Shown piece after piece: positions 34,889-45,478 of a DNA stretch of 49,654 nucleotides. The notes below the pieces were generated by a model. It searched no databases. It had not been told where the DNA came from and was given only the letters and a program-made list of their open reading frames with translations. Positions within the stretch are counted from its first letter, which is position 1; each line of letters starts with the position of its first letter. The translations under genes and the position numbers were made by a program. The stretch comes from Brevundimonas sp. ASV9. Lineage in GTDB: Bacteria > Pseudomonadota > Alphaproteobacteria > Caulobacterales > Caulobacteraceae. The DNA lies in assembly GCF_016429195.1 (NCBI RefSeq), contig NZ_JAELUF010000015.1, forward strand, positions 1 to 49,654, in the 5' to 3' direction.

Positions 34889-35785
34889 ATGGATATGCAT
34901 CTGACCCCCGACGTCGCCGCCTTCCATGCCGTGCTGGCGCGGTTGTCTCCCGGCGACCGCGCGCGTGTGGACGCCGCCGTAATCCCGGCCGCGCAAAAGG
35001 CTGCCGAGACCGCGCCGCATTGGGACTTCGAAATGCCGGCCAAGGCGGTGGATGCGCTGTTGGGCGCTGATGCATCGGACAATGTGCGTCGGGGTTTGGT
35101 CGCCGCCTGGGCGCTGCAACTGCCCGACCGTGCGGCGGCGATGAGCCTGCCGGCCGAGGTCATTGCCCTCTATCCCTACTGGATCGAACAACTGGCGGGG
35201 TTTCTGGAAAAGGCCGAGGGCGACTACGTTTTTGACCATTGGTCCAAGGACGTGCGCTTCACCCTGGCGCTCAGCGTGCCGGGCGCGAAAAGTCAGGTGA
35301 TCGACCTGTCGTCGCCGGTCGGGCCGGGCCAGATCGTCAAACACGTTCGCGACGGCTGGGGCCTCAAGCCGCTGTTCCGCTATCTGGCGGCGGGCGCCAA
35401 GCGCGAGCCTTGGCTGGAGGTTCACACCGAGAGCCGCTGGCTGCGCGGCTTCAACGAGGACGGCTGGAACGAGGCCTGGGCGACGGCGGCGGAGCTGTGC
35501 CGCGCACGGCCGGAACTGGCCGGCATGATCGGCTCCAGCTGGTTCTACGATCCGCCCTTGACCGAGATCAGCCCCCGCCTGGCTCACCTGCGCCTGAACC
35601 CGCTGAGGGGCGGGGCCTTCATGGTCCATCAGGGACCGGGCGAGATCCACACCGAACGGGCGGCGACGGCGTCGGCGTCGCGCAAGGCGCTGATCGACAG
35701 CGGGGAATATACTGCCCGGTCATGGCTGATGATCTGGCCCCGCAAGGAGCTGATCGCCTGGGCTGATCGGCGCAAGGCAGCCTGA
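34889..35785 (+). CDS. Unknown protein with conserved SSWFYDP and ISPRLAHLR motifs
   Basis: 298 residues, soluble, with no signal peptide or membrane helix. Residues 1-75 are helical; a middle block reads GDYVFDHWSKDVRFTLALSV, followed by EPWLEVHTESRWLRGFNEDG, which has many aromatic and charged residues. The last third has the segment GSSWFYDPPLTEISPRLAHL and then WLMIWPRKELIAWA at the end. I recall similar proteins in sphingomonads and rhizobia near envelope or polysaccharide genes, without a function. It is convergent with a polysaccharide deacetylase gene, 4 bases apart. The ATG at 34889 is chosen; the frame is open much further upstream, antisense to ridA, and that part is not coding. 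Confidence 0.78.
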   Translation: MDMHLTPDVAAFHAVLARLSPGDRARVDAAVIPAAQKAAETAPHWDFEMPAKAVDALLGADASDNVRRGLVAAWALQLPDRAAAMSLPAEVIALYPYWIEQLAGFLEKAEGDYVFDHWSKDVRFTLALSVPGAKSQVIDLSSPVGPGQIVKHVRDGWGLKPLFRYLAAGAKREPWLEVHTESRWLRGFNEDGWNEAWATAAELCRARPELAGMIGSSWFYDPPLTEISPRLAHLRLNPLRGGAFMVHQGPGEIHTERAATASASRKALIDSGEYTARSWLMIWPRKELIAWADRRKAA

Positions 35786-35789
35786 TCCC

Positions 35790-36530
35790 TCAGGCTGTCG
35801 CCATCCGCCACGCCGCCGCGACCGGCTGGATGTCCAAGTCGGCCGCCCTGGCCAGTCGGATCAACCGATCGATATCCTCTGGACGGCAGCCATACGGCGT
35901 CGGCGCGTCGCTGACATCGTGGCCATAGGCGATCAGCCAGCCGTTCGAGGCCGCCGTCTCCGAAACCAGCGTCTCTAGGTCGTAGCCGGGCAGACGACGG
36001 CTCTCCAGGCCGATGGCCTGCAGCAGATTGCGATCCGAACGCCCGGCGTTGATCCCGTCGCGTACGCCGCGCCCGCACAGGAAACGTTTGTCGATCACGG
36101 CTTTCGATCCGAGGGCGCAATCGCCGAAGGGATAGGCGAAGGTCCGCATTTCGTATCCGTCCAACCGCTCGGCCACCCAGGCGGCGTTGCGGGCCAGGCT
36201 GGCGTCTAGCCGAGCCGGCGACAGGGTCAGGGTCGAGACATGTTCATAGGTGTGGCAACCGACTTCGTGCCCGGCCTCATGGAGCGCTTGCAGATGCTCC
36301 ACCTCAAACTGGGGCAGGTCCAGATTGCGACCGCCCGACAGTCCGCCGCAGACATAGTAGGTTGCCTTGACCCCGTGTTGAGCCAGGATCGGTCCGGCCT
36401 CGGTCCAGGCCGATGCCGGGATGTCGTCGAACGACAGGCTGAGGACGCCGCGCGCGGGCCGCACGTCGGCAGGACGGACATCGAGATAGCGGCCGGCGCG
36501 GCGACGCATCTTGTCGAGAAAGGCGCTCAT
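35790..36530 (-). CDS. Polysaccharide deacetylase (NodB-type)
   Basis: 246 residues. NodB-homology motifs: LSFDD (metal-binding Asp pair, residues about 33-36), HEVGCHTYEHVS (His dyad H-x3-H) and TFAYPFGD. These residues coordinate a divalent metal for N- or O-deacetylation of polysaccharides or peptidoglycan. No signal peptide is obvious, so the location is uncertain and a cytoplasmic role is possible. It lies 36 bases downstream of pncB on the same strand and may be cotranscribed with it. Confidence 0.88.
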   Translation of the reverse strand: MSAFLDKMRRRAGRYLDVRPADVRPARGVLSLSFDDIPASAWTEAGPILAQHGVKATYYVCGGLSGGRNLDLPQFEVEHLQALHEAGHEVGCHTYEHVSTLTLSPARLDASLARNAAWVAERLDGYEMRTFAYPFGDCALGSKAVIDKRFLCGRGVRDGINAGRSDRNLLQAIGLESRRLPGYDLETLVSETAASNGWLIAYGHDVSDAPTPYGCRPEDIDRLIRLARAADLDIQPVAAAWRMATA

Positions 36531-36566
36531 TCCCGCCTTGTCGCACGGCGGGCTTAAGGCCGGGTT

Positions 36567-37862
36567 TCAGACCGTGACGGGTTGGGCGGTCAGACCGCGC
36601 ACGCCGAAGACACGGCGATAGCGTTCGATCTCGCCGGGATCGCCGACCGCTTTCGCGGGATTGTCCGACAGTTTGATGGCGGGGCGACCGCCGGCCTCGA
36701 CCACCTTGCACACCAGGGAGATCGGCTCCAGTTCAGGCGCGAAGGCGGGCGAACAGTCGCGGAAATCATTGGTCAGATTGGTGCCCCAGCCGAAGCTGAG
36801 ACGCGCGCGACTGTGGAAATGAGCGTGGGTCGCCTCGATCCCGTCGATGTCCATCCCGTCCGAGAAGATCAGCAGCTTCTCTTTCGGGTCGCGCCCATGC
36901 GCGCGCCACCAGTCGATCAGGCGGTCGCCGGCCGGGATGGGCGGGGCAGAGTCGGGCCGGAAACCGGTCCAGTCCGCCACCCAATCGGGCGCCTGCTCCA
37001 GAAACGCCTCGGTGCCGAAGGCGTCGGGCAGAACGATCAGCAGATTGCCCGCATAGTGTCTGCGCCATTCGTCCAGCACCGCATACGGCACCTGGGCCAA
37101 AGCCGCGTCGTCGGGCGCCAAAGCCGCCAGAACCATCGGCAGTTCGTGTCCGTTGGTGCCGATGGCTTCCAGATCGTTCTCCATGGCGTGCAAGACGTTG
37201 GACGTGCCGATAAAGGATTTGCCTAGCCCCTCCTTCAACGCCTGAATGCACCAGCGTTGCCACAGGAAGCCGTGCCGCCGCCGCGTGCCGAAGTCGGACA
37301 GGGCGAGGTCGGGCAAGAGCCGCAGCCGCTCGACCTTGGACCACAGCCGCGTCTTGGCGCGCGAATACAGGATGTCCAGCTCGAACCGGCCCAGCCGTCG
37401 CATTCCGACGCGGCAGCGCAGCTCGTTCAGGATCGCCAGCGCCGGGATTTCCCACAGCGTCACCTCGGCCCAGGCACCCGAGAAGGTCAGCACATACTGC
37501 CCGTCCTGAACCGAAAGGTCATAGTCCGGCAGGCGATAATCAGTCAGCCAGGCGATGAAGTCGGGCGAGAAGATCTGCTTCACGCCATAAAAGCTGTTGC
37601 CCGCCAGCCAGACCAGTTCCTTGTTGGTGAACCGCAAGGTGCGGGCGTGATCCAGCTGTTCGCGCAGCGCGTAGATATCGATCTCGTCGGCCAGACGCAC
37701 AGCCTTGGTGCGGTTGATGACCTGGAAGACGACCGGAACGTCGCGATGCTCGCGCCAGATCATCTGAAGCATCAGCAGCTTGTAGAAATCCGTGTCCAGC
37801 AGGCTGCGGACGATCGGGTCCAGGCGAAAGCCGTGGTCATAGGCGCGTTTAGCGAGATCCAT
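36567..37862 (-). CDS. pncB: Nicotinate phosphoribosyltransferase
   Basis: 431 residues. N-terminal [16 protein letters not shown] with the TDxYK core, [25 protein letters not shown] and [13 protein letters not shown] (GT-x2-HE, with the phosphorylated His region) are PncB blocks. It makes nicotinate mononucleotide from nicotinate and PRPP with ATP, the first step of the Preiss-Handler NAD salvage route. It lies 8 bases downstream of dinB, suggesting one transcript. Confidence 0.96.
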   Translation of the reverse strand: MDLAKRAYDHGFRLDPIVRSLLDTDFYKLLMLQMIWREHRDVPVVFQVINRTKAVRLADEIDIYALREQLDHARTLRFTNKELVWLAGNSFYGVKQIFSPDFIAWLTDYRLPDYDLSVQDGQYVLTFSGAWAEVTLWEIPALAILNELRCRVGMRRLGRFELDILYSRAKTRLWSKVERLRLLPDLALSDFGTRRRHGFLWQRWCIQALKEGLGKSFIGTSNVLHAMENDLEAIGTNGHELPMVLAALAPDDAALAQVPYAVLDEWRRHYAGNLLIVLPDAFGTEAFLEQAPDWVADWTGFRPDSAPPIPAGDRLIDWWRAHGRDPKEKLLIFSDGMDIDGIEATHAHFHSRARLSFGWGTNLTNDFRDCSPAFAPELEPISLVCKVVEAGGRPAIKLSDNPAKAVGDPGEIERYRRVFGVRGLTAQPVTV

Positions 37863-37870
37863 GCCCCGTC

Positions 37871-39139
37871 CTACGGCTTCAGCGCACGGCCCGCCACCAC
37901 TGCGTCCATGCCGAACTTCTCGCGCAGGCGGTCGATGGCCCGTTCGGTCTTCAGGGTGCGGGTCTCTGGGGTCTGGAACAGGCCTGCCGGCGCGTCCTCG
38001 GCGTCCTGGACGTCCGCCATGCCGATGCCGATCAGGCGATAGGGGCGGCCCAGCTCCGGCTTCAGCAGATCGCGCCCCGCAGAGAACAGGGCGCGCGCCG
38101 TCTGCACCGGATCGGGCAAGGTGACGCGTCGGGTCACGATCTTGAAGTCAGTGCGGCGCAGCTTGAGCACCAGCACCCGGCTGGCGACCCCGTCGCGCCG
38201 AGCCTTGGACGCCAGCTTCTCGCACAGGGGCCACAGCTCGGCCTCCAGCGCCTCGGCCGACGTCAGGTCTTCGTTGAAGGTGGTTTCGGCGCTCATCCCC
38301 TTGCGATCGCGCTCGGGGTTCACGGCGCGCGCGTCGCGGGCGTGCGCCAGATCGTGCAGGCGCAGACCAGATTCGCCGTAACGTTTAATCAGGTCGCGCA
38401 CGTCGGCCCGCGCCAGATCGCCGATGGTCGAATAGCCGTCGCTGCGTAGCGCCTTGCCGAATACCGGCCCGACGCCGGGCAGGGCGGTGACGGGGCGAGG
38501 CGCGAGCAGGGCCTGGGCGTTGGCGGCGCCGACGACGGAGAAGCCGCGCGGCTTGTCCATCTCCGACGCCATCTTGGCCAGGAAGCGGTTGGGGGCCAGG
38601 CCGATGGAGACGGTCAGGCCGGTTTCCTCCTCGATCTGTTTCTGGAAGCGGATCAGCTGCAGCGCCGGCGGGCCGCCGTTCAGCCGCTCTGTGCCCGACA
38701 GATCAACCCAGGCCTCATCCAGCGACAACGGCTGGATCAATGGCGTCAGCTGTCCCAACGCCCCCAGAATGCGCTGCGATTCGAAGACGTATTTGGTGAA
38801 GTCCGGCCTGATCACAACGGCCTCGGGACAGGCCTTCAGCGCCTTGAACATCGGCATGGCCGAGCCGACGCCATACTGACGCGCGACATAGCAGGCGGTG
38901 GAGACCACGCCGCGCTTTCCGCCGCCGACGATCACAGGCTTGTCGCGCAGTTCGGGCCGATCCCGCTTCTCCACCGAGGCGTAGAAGGCGTCGCAGTCCA
39001 TGTGCGCGATCGACAACTGGTCCAGTTCGGCGTCTGCGACCACGCGCCGCGATCCGCACGCCGGACAGCGGTTCTCGCGCGGCCCGGCGTGATCTTCGCC
39101 GGTCCACAGGCAGTCGCGACAGATGGCCTTGATGGCCAC
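37871..39139 (-). CDS. dinB: DNA polymerase IV with N-terminal zinc-ribbon-like extension
   Basis: 422 residues with a GTG start. Residues 1-40 carry two cysteine pairs (CRDC, CPAC), a likely zinc ribbon. The Y-family polymerase follows: [17 protein letters not shown] (first catalytic Asp), [26 protein letters not shown] (SLDE catalytic pair), a helix-hairpin-helix in [14 protein letters not shown], and a little-finger domain. The C-terminus ends [11 protein letters not shown], without an obvious beta-clamp motif of the QL-x-LF type. It performs error-prone translesion synthesis. The cysteine extension is found in alphaproteobacterial DinB proteins. It is divergent from divK. Confidence 0.94.
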   Translation of the reverse strand: MAIKAICRDCLWTGEDHAGPRENRCPACGSRRVVADAELDQLSIAHMDCDAFYASVEKRDRPELRDKPVIVGGGKRGVVSTACYVARQYGVGSAMPMFKALKACPEAVVIRPDFTKYVFESQRILGALGQLTPLIQPLSLDEAWVDLSGTERLNGGPPALQLIRFQKQIEEETGLTVSIGLAPNRFLAKMASEMDKPRGFSVVGAANAQALLAPRPVTALPGVGPVFGKALRSDGYSTIGDLARADVRDLIKRYGESGLRLHDLAHARDARAVNPERDRKGMSAETTFNEDLTSAEALEAELWPLCEKLASKARRDGVASRVLVLKLRRTDFKIVTRRVTLPDPVQTARALFSAGRDLLKPELGRPYRLIGIGMADVQDAEDAPAGLFQTPETRTLKTERAIDRLREKFGMDAVVAGRALKP

Positions 39140-39141
39140 GC

Positions 39142-39156
39142 TTAAGGTCTCCGTAA
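39142..39156. promoter_or_regulatory. Possible CtrA box upstream of divK
   Basis: TTAA-GGTCTCC-GTAA matches TTAA-N7-TTAA at seven of eight positions, 90 bases before divK and directly upstream of the dinB start. CtrA control of divK is known in Caulobacter, which makes the site plausible; a single near-match is not proof. Confidence 0.35.
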
Positions 39157-39245
39157 GGTTGGCTTCACCCCAACTTAAGACTGGGCGCCTACGAATGCGA
39201 CCAACGAGGCGTCCCGCGTTCGAGGGGCGCGCAGGTCAGGTGATG

Positions 39246-39607
39246 ATGTCCAAGAAAGTCCTCATCGTCGAGGATAACGAGCTGAACATGAAGCTTTTTC
39301 ATGATCTGCTCGATTCCCAGGGCTATGAGACCCTGCAGACCCGCGAGGGCCTGCAGGCGCTCGCCCTGGCGCGCGCCCATCATCCCGACCTGATCCTGAT
39401 GGATATCCAGTTGCCCGAAATCTCAGGCCTGGAAGTCACCAAATGGCTGAAGGACGACGAGGAGCTAAACCACATCCCCGTCATCGCCGTCACCGCCTTC
39501 GCCATGAAGGGCGATGAGGAGCGGATCCGTCAGGGCGGCTGCGAGGCCTATATCTCCAAGCCGATCTCGGTCATGCATTTCCTCGAAACCATCCGGCAGC
39601 ACCTCGG

Positions 39608-39611
<4 letters not shown>
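39246..39611 (+). CDS. divK: Single-domain response regulator DivK
   Basis: 121 residues, one receiver domain. The sequence [20 protein letters not shown] and the run [20 protein letters not shown] closely resemble Caulobacter DivK; the phosphoacceptor is Asp53 (ILMDIQLP), the switch Thr lies in [10 protein letters not shown] and the conserved Lys in ISKPISV. DivK is essential for cell-cycle control: phosphorylated by DivJ and dephosphorylated by PleC, it acts through DivL-CckA to lower CtrA activity. Two ATG codons in tandem (39243, 39246) both fit; the second gives the MSKK start seen in homologues. The stop overlaps the pleD ATG (ATGA). Confidence 0.96.
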
Positions 39612-40969
<1,358 letters not shown>

Positions 40970-40988
40970 CGCGGGCGCACAGACAACG

Positions 40989-41023
40989 AAAAACGCCCGG
41001 CTGGAGACCAGCCGGGCGTTTTC
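40989..41023. terminator. Bidirectional terminator between pleD and rpmG
   Basis: AAAACGCCCGGCTGG and CCAGCCGGGCGTTTT form a perfect 15-bp stem with an AGA loop. A-rich and T-rich ends serve both strands, so the one hairpin can terminate pleD and rpmG. Confidence 0.92.
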
Positions 41024-41044
41024 AATTCTCAGCGGATCAAGGAC

Positions 41045-41212
41045 TTACTTGATCTTGCCTTCCTTGAACTCGACGTGCTTGCGCACGACGGGGTCGTACT
41101 TCTTGACGACCATTTTCTCGGTCATGGTGCGGGCGTTCTTCTTGGTGACATAGAAGAAGCCGGTGTCGGCCGTGGAGTTCAGGCGGATCTTGATGGAAGC
41201 CGGTTTGGCCAT
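41045..41212 (-). CDS. rpmG: 50S ribosomal protein L33
   Basis: 55 residues, translated by eye from the minus strand: it begins [20 protein letters not shown] and ends with the basic [10 protein letters not shown]. It includes the L33 segment [10 protein letters not shown]. It lacks the CxxC zinc pairs, so this is the zinc-independent (C-minus) form. AGAGGTAA lies about 8 bases upstream of the ATG. It is a structural component of the large ribosomal subunit near the E site. Confidence 0.97.
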   Translation of the reverse strand: MAKPASIKIRLNSTADTGFFYVTKKNARTMTEKMVVKKYDPVVRKHVEFKEGKIK

Positions 41213-41338
41213 CGGAATTACCTCTGCGACGGCGAAAGCCGCTTAAAATAAGAGGCGCGGAACATACTCAGGATCGCCCCAAAGTCAACGGGCGCGATGC
41301 CACGTTGATGAGGCGGAACGCACATATAGTCTGACCGC

Positions 41339-41905
41339 ATGAAAATCGCATCCCTGCTGGCCGCTGCGGCCCTGATGTCCTTGTCGTGCGTCGGCGTCGC
41401 AACGGCCGATCCGGCTCAGTCCCAGGACGATTTCCTGGCGCGCTTGAACGACCTTTGCGGCCAACGATTCGAAGGACGGGTCGTCACCACCGACGCCGCC
41501 GACGCCAAGTTCGCCAGCGAGCGGCTGGTCATGCAGGTCCGCGACTGTTCGCCGGACGAGGTGCGTATTCCCTTCGCCGTAGGGTCGGATCGTTCGCGCA
41601 CCTGGGTGGTGACTCAGACCGACACGGGCCTTCGGCTGAAGCACGATCACCGACACGCGGACGGCACGACCGACGTGCTGCATTGGTATGGCGGCGATAC
41701 GGTCAACGCCGGCACGGCCGAGCGTCAGGAGTTCCCGGTCGACGCCGAATCGATCGCCCTGTTCAACGCCAATGACGCGGCGGTCTCGACCACCAATGTC
41801 TGGGCGATGGAGGTTCACCCCAACCGGATGTTCGCCTACGAGCTGCGTCGTTCCAACCGGCATTTCCGCGTCGAGTTCGACCTGACCAGGCCGATCGCGG
41901 ACTAG
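41339..41905 (+). CDS. Secreted protein of unknown function
   Basis: 188 residues. The N-terminal segment MKIASLLAAAALMSLSCVGV is a signal peptide; cleavage is probably after ATA. The Cys in LSC could suggest a lipobox but lacks the usual context. The mature part is a compact beta-rich domain with LCGQRFEGRVV, FAVGSDRSRTWVVTQTDTGL, LKHDHRHADGTTD, and WAMEVHPNRMFAYELRRSNR near the end. The repeated His/Asp motif HDHRHADG resembles metal-binding loops, but this is only a visual impression. No family name is assigned. It is convergent with the DUF5990-like gene, two bases apart. Confidence 0.8.
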   Translation: MKIASLLAAAALMSLSCVGVATADPAQSQDDFLARLNDLCGQRFEGRVVTTDAADAKFASERLVMQVRDCSPDEVRIPFAVGSDRSRTWVVTQTDTGLRLKHDHRHADGTTDVLHWYGGDTVNAGTAERQEFPVDAESIALFNANDAAVSTTNVWAMEVHPNRMFAYELRRSNRHFRVEFDLTRPIAD

Positions 41906-41907
41906 GG

Positions 41908-42321
41908 TCAGATTGCGCGCCAGGCCTGGATCGGCCGCACGGTGGCGCAGGCGGGGCCGCCGTCCTTGGCGCGGCCGGGCAGGACGACTTCCAGCGCCTC
42001 GCCTTGGCGCGCCTGGGCCAGCAGGTCGGCGGGAATGTCGTGGACGTCGATCTTGGCGCGTCGGCTCCATTCGCTGGCGTGCTGGCCTGCCGACGTGCCG
42101 ATTGCGATATAGACGAACCGCCGCGTCGCGCCCTCGCGCCGCACGAAGGGGCCGCTCAGACGGCCATCCTCGGACAGAGTGACGGGCGCGTCGAAGCTGA
42201 TCGGGTCGGCGCTGGCGATGCGCGGCTCGACCGGCATGTTCGCCTTGTCCTGCAGGCTGTAGGCGACGCCCGCGACCGGATCGGCGATCGTCAGGCGCAG
42301 GGTGATCGTCGTTCCGGCCAT
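41908..42321 (-). CDS. DUF5990-family protein
   Basis: 137 residues. It starts MAGTTITLRLTIADPVAGVA and contains SLQDK, GPFVRREGATRRFVYIAIG, SEWSRRAKIDVHDIPADLL and a closing DGGPACATVRP. This pattern matches my memory of the DUF5990 family, whose function is unknown. It lies one base after the NUDIX gene on the same strand, so it is part of the rnr-NUDIX unit. The longer frame to 42423 runs into NUDIX sequence in another frame and is rejected. Confidence 0.72.
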   Translation of the reverse strand: MAGTTITLRLTIADPVAGVAYSLQDKANMPVEPRIASADPISFDAPVTLSEDGRLSGPFVRREGATRRFVYIAIGTSAGQHASEWSRRAKIDVHDIPADLLAQARQGEALEVVLPGRAKDGGPACATVRPIQAWRAI

Positions 42322-42322
42322 G

Positions 42323-43024
42323 TCAGTCCCTGTGTTCCACCGTATGCCGACCCCGCACCATCCGCACGAAGGGCAGGGGGCGGTTTGGGTGTTCCAACCG
42401 CTCGGCCAGTTCACCCAGCACAAACCGGGTGATGGCGGGCAGGTCCAGTGCGCGCGCCTCGTCCAACGGCAGCCAGGCGATCTCGTCCAGTTCGCCCGAC
42501 CCGGCGGTCGGTTCGGGTGTCAGCAGGGCCTCGGCCGGGGCCATGAAGAACCGCGCGTCGAACCGCCGCGTGCGGCCCGGCGGCGTGATGGCGCGGGCGA
42601 TGTAGGACAGGACCGACAAATCGGGCAGGGCACCCGCCTGACGATACTCGCGCCACGGTCCGGCGACGGAGGCGCGGGGCGCCGGCCGCCCCAGAATCAG
42701 CCCTGTCTCCTCGAACGTCTCGCGCACCGCTGTCAGGGCCAGGGCGCGCGCACGGCGAGCGGGCAGTTCGCCTTCCAATCGCCGCGCAACCTCGCCCGAC
42801 AACTCACCCGTCGCGGCGGCGGTGAAGTCGCTGCGATCGATCCGCCCGCCCGGAAACACCCATTTCGACGCCATGAACACATGCCCCGGCGCGCGCCGCC
42901 CCATCAGCACCTCGGGCCGATCGCCGCAACGCGTCAGGATCAGCGTCGCCGCATCCTTCGGCCGCTGAGCCCCGCCGAGACGTGGGGCGTCGGCCAGATC
43001 CTGAGCGGCGTCGAAAGGGGTCAC
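42323..43024 (-). CDS. NUDIX hydrolase with insertion in the Nudix box
   Basis: 233 residues. N-terminal DAATLILTR, then MASKWVFPGGRID, a roughly 40-residue insertion, and RETFEETGLILG, which supplies the REUxEExGU half of the Nudix box. The insertion separates the glycine half from the catalytic Glu half, as in NUDT19-like CoA diphosphatases. It probably cleaves a nucleoside diphosphate-linked substrate; CoA is a guess. The GTG start overlaps the rnr stop by 4 bases (GTGA), implying coupling to RNase R. Confidence 0.88.
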   Translation of the reverse strand: MTPFDAAQDLADAPRLGGAQRPKDAATLILTRCGDRPEVLMGRRAPGHVFMASKWVFPGGRIDRSDFTAAATGELSGEVARRLEGELPARRARALALTAVRETFEETGLILGRPAPRASVAGPWREYRQAGALPDLSVLSYIARAITPPGRTRRFDARFFMAPAEALLTPEPTAGSGELDEIAWLPLDEARALDLPAITRFVLGELAERLEHPNRPLPFVRMVRGRHTVEHRD

Positions 43025-45360
43025 TTGCGCTTGCCCTTCCTCACGCCCTTCAGGCCGCCGGAGGGTTTGGAGCCGTTGCGGGGCTTGGGGCCGCCGGGAC
43101 GGTTCTTGCCGCGCATCGGCGGGCCGTCGCCGCCCCCGCCCCGCTCACCTCTTCCGCGAATGCCATAGCGGGGCGCGGGGGCGTTGGGATCGCGAGGTTC
43201 GGGCTCGCTGAGCATTTCGAACACAAGGCCGCCGGTGACGGGCGTGGCCTCGCGCAGCTTGACCTCGACCATGCGGCCCAAGGTGAAGCGTTTGCCGGTG
43301 CGTTCGCCGACCAGGGCGTGGGCGCGGTCGTCGTGGGTGAAGTATTCGCTGCCGAGCGTGGAGACGGGCACCAGGCCGTCCGCGCCCGTGTCCTCCAGAC
43401 GAATGAACAGGCCGAACCGCGTCACGCCGGTGATCCGCCCGGCGAAGGTCGCGCCGACGTGCTCTTCCAGATAGGCGGCGATGTAGCGGTCCATGGCATC
43501 GCGCTCGGCGGCCATCGACCGGCGCTCGGTCATCGTAACGCCCTCGGCGATGGCCGGCAGTTCGGCGATCTCGCGGTCGGTCAGTCCGTCCTTACCCAAG
43601 CCCAGCGCCCGGATCAGGCCGCGGTGGACGATCAGGTCGGAATAGCGCCGGATCGGCGAGGTGAAGTGGGCGTACCGATCCAGGTTCAGGCCGAAGTGGC
43701 CGATGTTCTCAGGAGAGTAGATCGCCTGCATCTGGCTGCGCAGGACCACCTCGTTGACCACGTCGGCGTGTTCGGTGTCGCGCGTCTCGTCCAGCAGTTT
43801 GTTGAACCGCTTGGTCGTGCCGGGCTCGCCCTTGTTCCAGGGCTTGCCGATGGTCGACAGGAAGTCGGCCAGGTTGAAGATCTTCTCCTGGCTGGGCGTA
43901 TCGTGGACGCGGTAGATCAGCGGCGTCTTCTTCTGCTCCAGTGTTTCGGCGGCGCAGACGTTGGCCTGGATCATCATCTCTTCGATCAGCCGGTGCGCCT
44001 CCAGCGAAGCGCGCTTTTCGATGGAGGCGATGCCGCCCCCTCCTTGTTCATTGGCGGGCGCCATGCGGATGCGGCGTTCAGCCGATTCGATCTGCAGTGG
44101 GCTGCGCTTCAGCCGGCCCTTCAGCATGGCGTGATAGGCGTTCCACAGCGGATAGAGGATCGCCTCCATGATCGGGCCGGTCGTCTCGTCAGTTTGCCCA
44201 TCAATGGCGGCCTGCGCCTGCTCGTAGCTGAGCTTGGCGTGCGACCGCATCAGGCCGCGCACGAACCGGTGGCCGGTCTTTCGTCCGTCCTTGTCGAAGA
44301 CCATCCGCACGGCGAGACAGGCGCGGTTCTCGCCCTCCTTCAGGCTGCACAGACCGTTCGACAGCACCTCCGGCAGCATCGGTTCGACGCGATCGGGGAA
44401 ATAGGTCGAGTTGCCCTTGTCGCGCGCCTCGCGGTCCAGCTGGCTGCCGGGGCGGACGTAGGCGGCGACGTCGGCGATGGCGACCCAGACGATCCACCCG
44501 CCTTCATTCTTCGGATCCTCGTCGCGCGTCGCATAGACGGCGTCATCGTGGTCGCGCGCATCGGCGGGGTCGATGGTGATGAAGGGAACCTCGCGCAGGT
44601 CCTCGCGGCCCTTCAGCGTCGGCAGGGCCTGATCCTCGGCCTCGCGCTCGACGGCTTCGGAGAAGCCGGTCGGGACGCCGTGGGCATGGATGGCGATCAG
44701 GGAGGCGGCGCGGGGGTCGTCCTCCTTGCCGATGTGCTCGAGGATCTTGCCGCGCTTGGGACCAAAGCGTTGGTCGCCTTTCTCAATCGCGGCCAGAACC
44801 AAGTCGCCGTCGCGCAGGTCGCCGGATTGTGCCTGTGGCACCAGCAGCACGTCCTTGGAGCGGCGATCGACCGGCTCGACGCGAGTTTCGCGGGCCGACT
44901 TGCGGATGACGCCCAAGACGCGATTGGTTCCCACGTCCAGCTTCTTGATCAGCCGGGCTTCCCAACCCTCCGCGCCGCGCTGGAACTTCACCAGCACGCG
45001 GTCGCCCAGGCCTGGTGCGGCCTTGGACTTGTCAGGCATCAGAATGGCGCGCGGGGCGTCGGGACTGGCCTCGACTAGGCGCACATACAGTTCGCCATCC
45101 CCGTCGCGTTCGATCACATCGGCGACGCCGACGGGGGGCAGGGCGCCGGCTTCGGAAAAGCCCTTGCGACCGCGCTTGCCTAGTCGCCCTTCGGCTTCCA
45201 GCTCGCGGATCATTTCGCGCAGGGCCCGGCGGTCGCCGCCTTTCAGTCCGAAATGGCGCGCGATGTCGGTCTTCTCGGCCGATCCGGCCTCGCGCAGAAA
45301 GGCGACGAGGGTGTCTTTGTCGGGGAGACCGGCGGGCGGCCTCTTGGATGATTTGGTCAT
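43021..45360 (-). CDS. rnr: Ribonuclease R
   Basis: 779 residues, RNase II/R family. Order of parts: N-terminal winged-helix-like region (REAGSAEKTDIARHFGLKGG), cold-shock-like OB segments, RNB catalytic domain with ITIDPADARDHDDAVYA (the metal-binding Asp cluster), GNSTYFPDRVEPMLPEVLSN, HFTSPIRRYSDLIVHR, an S1 domain (GATFAGRITGVTRFGLFIRL) and a Lys/Arg/Gly-rich tail. It is a processive 3'-5' exoribonuclease able to degrade structured RNA, acting in rRNA and mRNA quality control. It is first in the unit rnr-NUDIX-DUF5990. Confidence 0.97.
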   Translation of the reverse strand: MTKSSKRPPAGLPDKDTLVAFLREAGSAEKTDIARHFGLKGGDRRALREMIRELEAEGRLGKRGRKGFSEAGALPPVGVADVIERDGDGELYVRLVEASPDAPRAILMPDKSKAAPGLGDRVLVKFQRGAEGWEARLIKKLDVGTNRVLGVIRKSARETRVEPVDRRSKDVLLVPQAQSGDLRDGDLVLAAIEKGDQRFGPKRGKILEHIGKEDDPRAASLIAIHAHGVPTGFSEAVEREAEDQALPTLKGREDLREVPFITIDPADARDHDDAVYATRDEDPKNEGGWIVWVAIADVAAYVRPGSQLDREARDKGNSTYFPDRVEPMLPEVLSNGLCSLKEGENRACLAVRMVFDKDGRKTGHRFVRGLMRSHAKLSYEQAQAAIDGQTDETTGPIMEAILYPLWNAYHAMLKGRLKRSPLQIESAERRIRMAPANEQGGGGIASIEKRASLEAHRLIEEMMIQANVCAAETLEQKKTPLIYRVHDTPSQEKIFNLADFLSTIGKPWNKGEPGTTKRFNKLLDETRDTEHADVVNEVVLRSQMQAIYSPENIGHFGLNLDRYAHFTSPIRRYSDLIVHRGLIRALGLGKDGLTDREIAELPAIAEGVTMTERRSMAAERDAMDRYIAAYLEEHVGATFAGRITGVTRFGLFIRLEDTGADGLVPVSTLGSEYFTHDDRAHALVGERTGKRFTLGRMVEVKLREATPVTGGLVFEMLSEPEPRDPNAPAPRYGIRGRGERGGGGDGPPMRGKNRPGGPKPRNGSKPSGGLKGVRKGKRK

Positions 45361-45478
45361 TATGTCTTTCGTAGCGCGGAACCGCGCCCTTGAGTAAATC
45401 TTGAGGGGTCAAATCTTGCGTGAGTTGACCATGTGAAGGCGGGGCTTCAGCTTCCGCCCGCCCCGAATGGAGTTTTCG

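Noticed and set aside
42982-45078. 698-residue plus-strand ORF opposite rnr
   Set aside because: No motifs, GC-driven open frame antisense to a fully supported RNase R gene.
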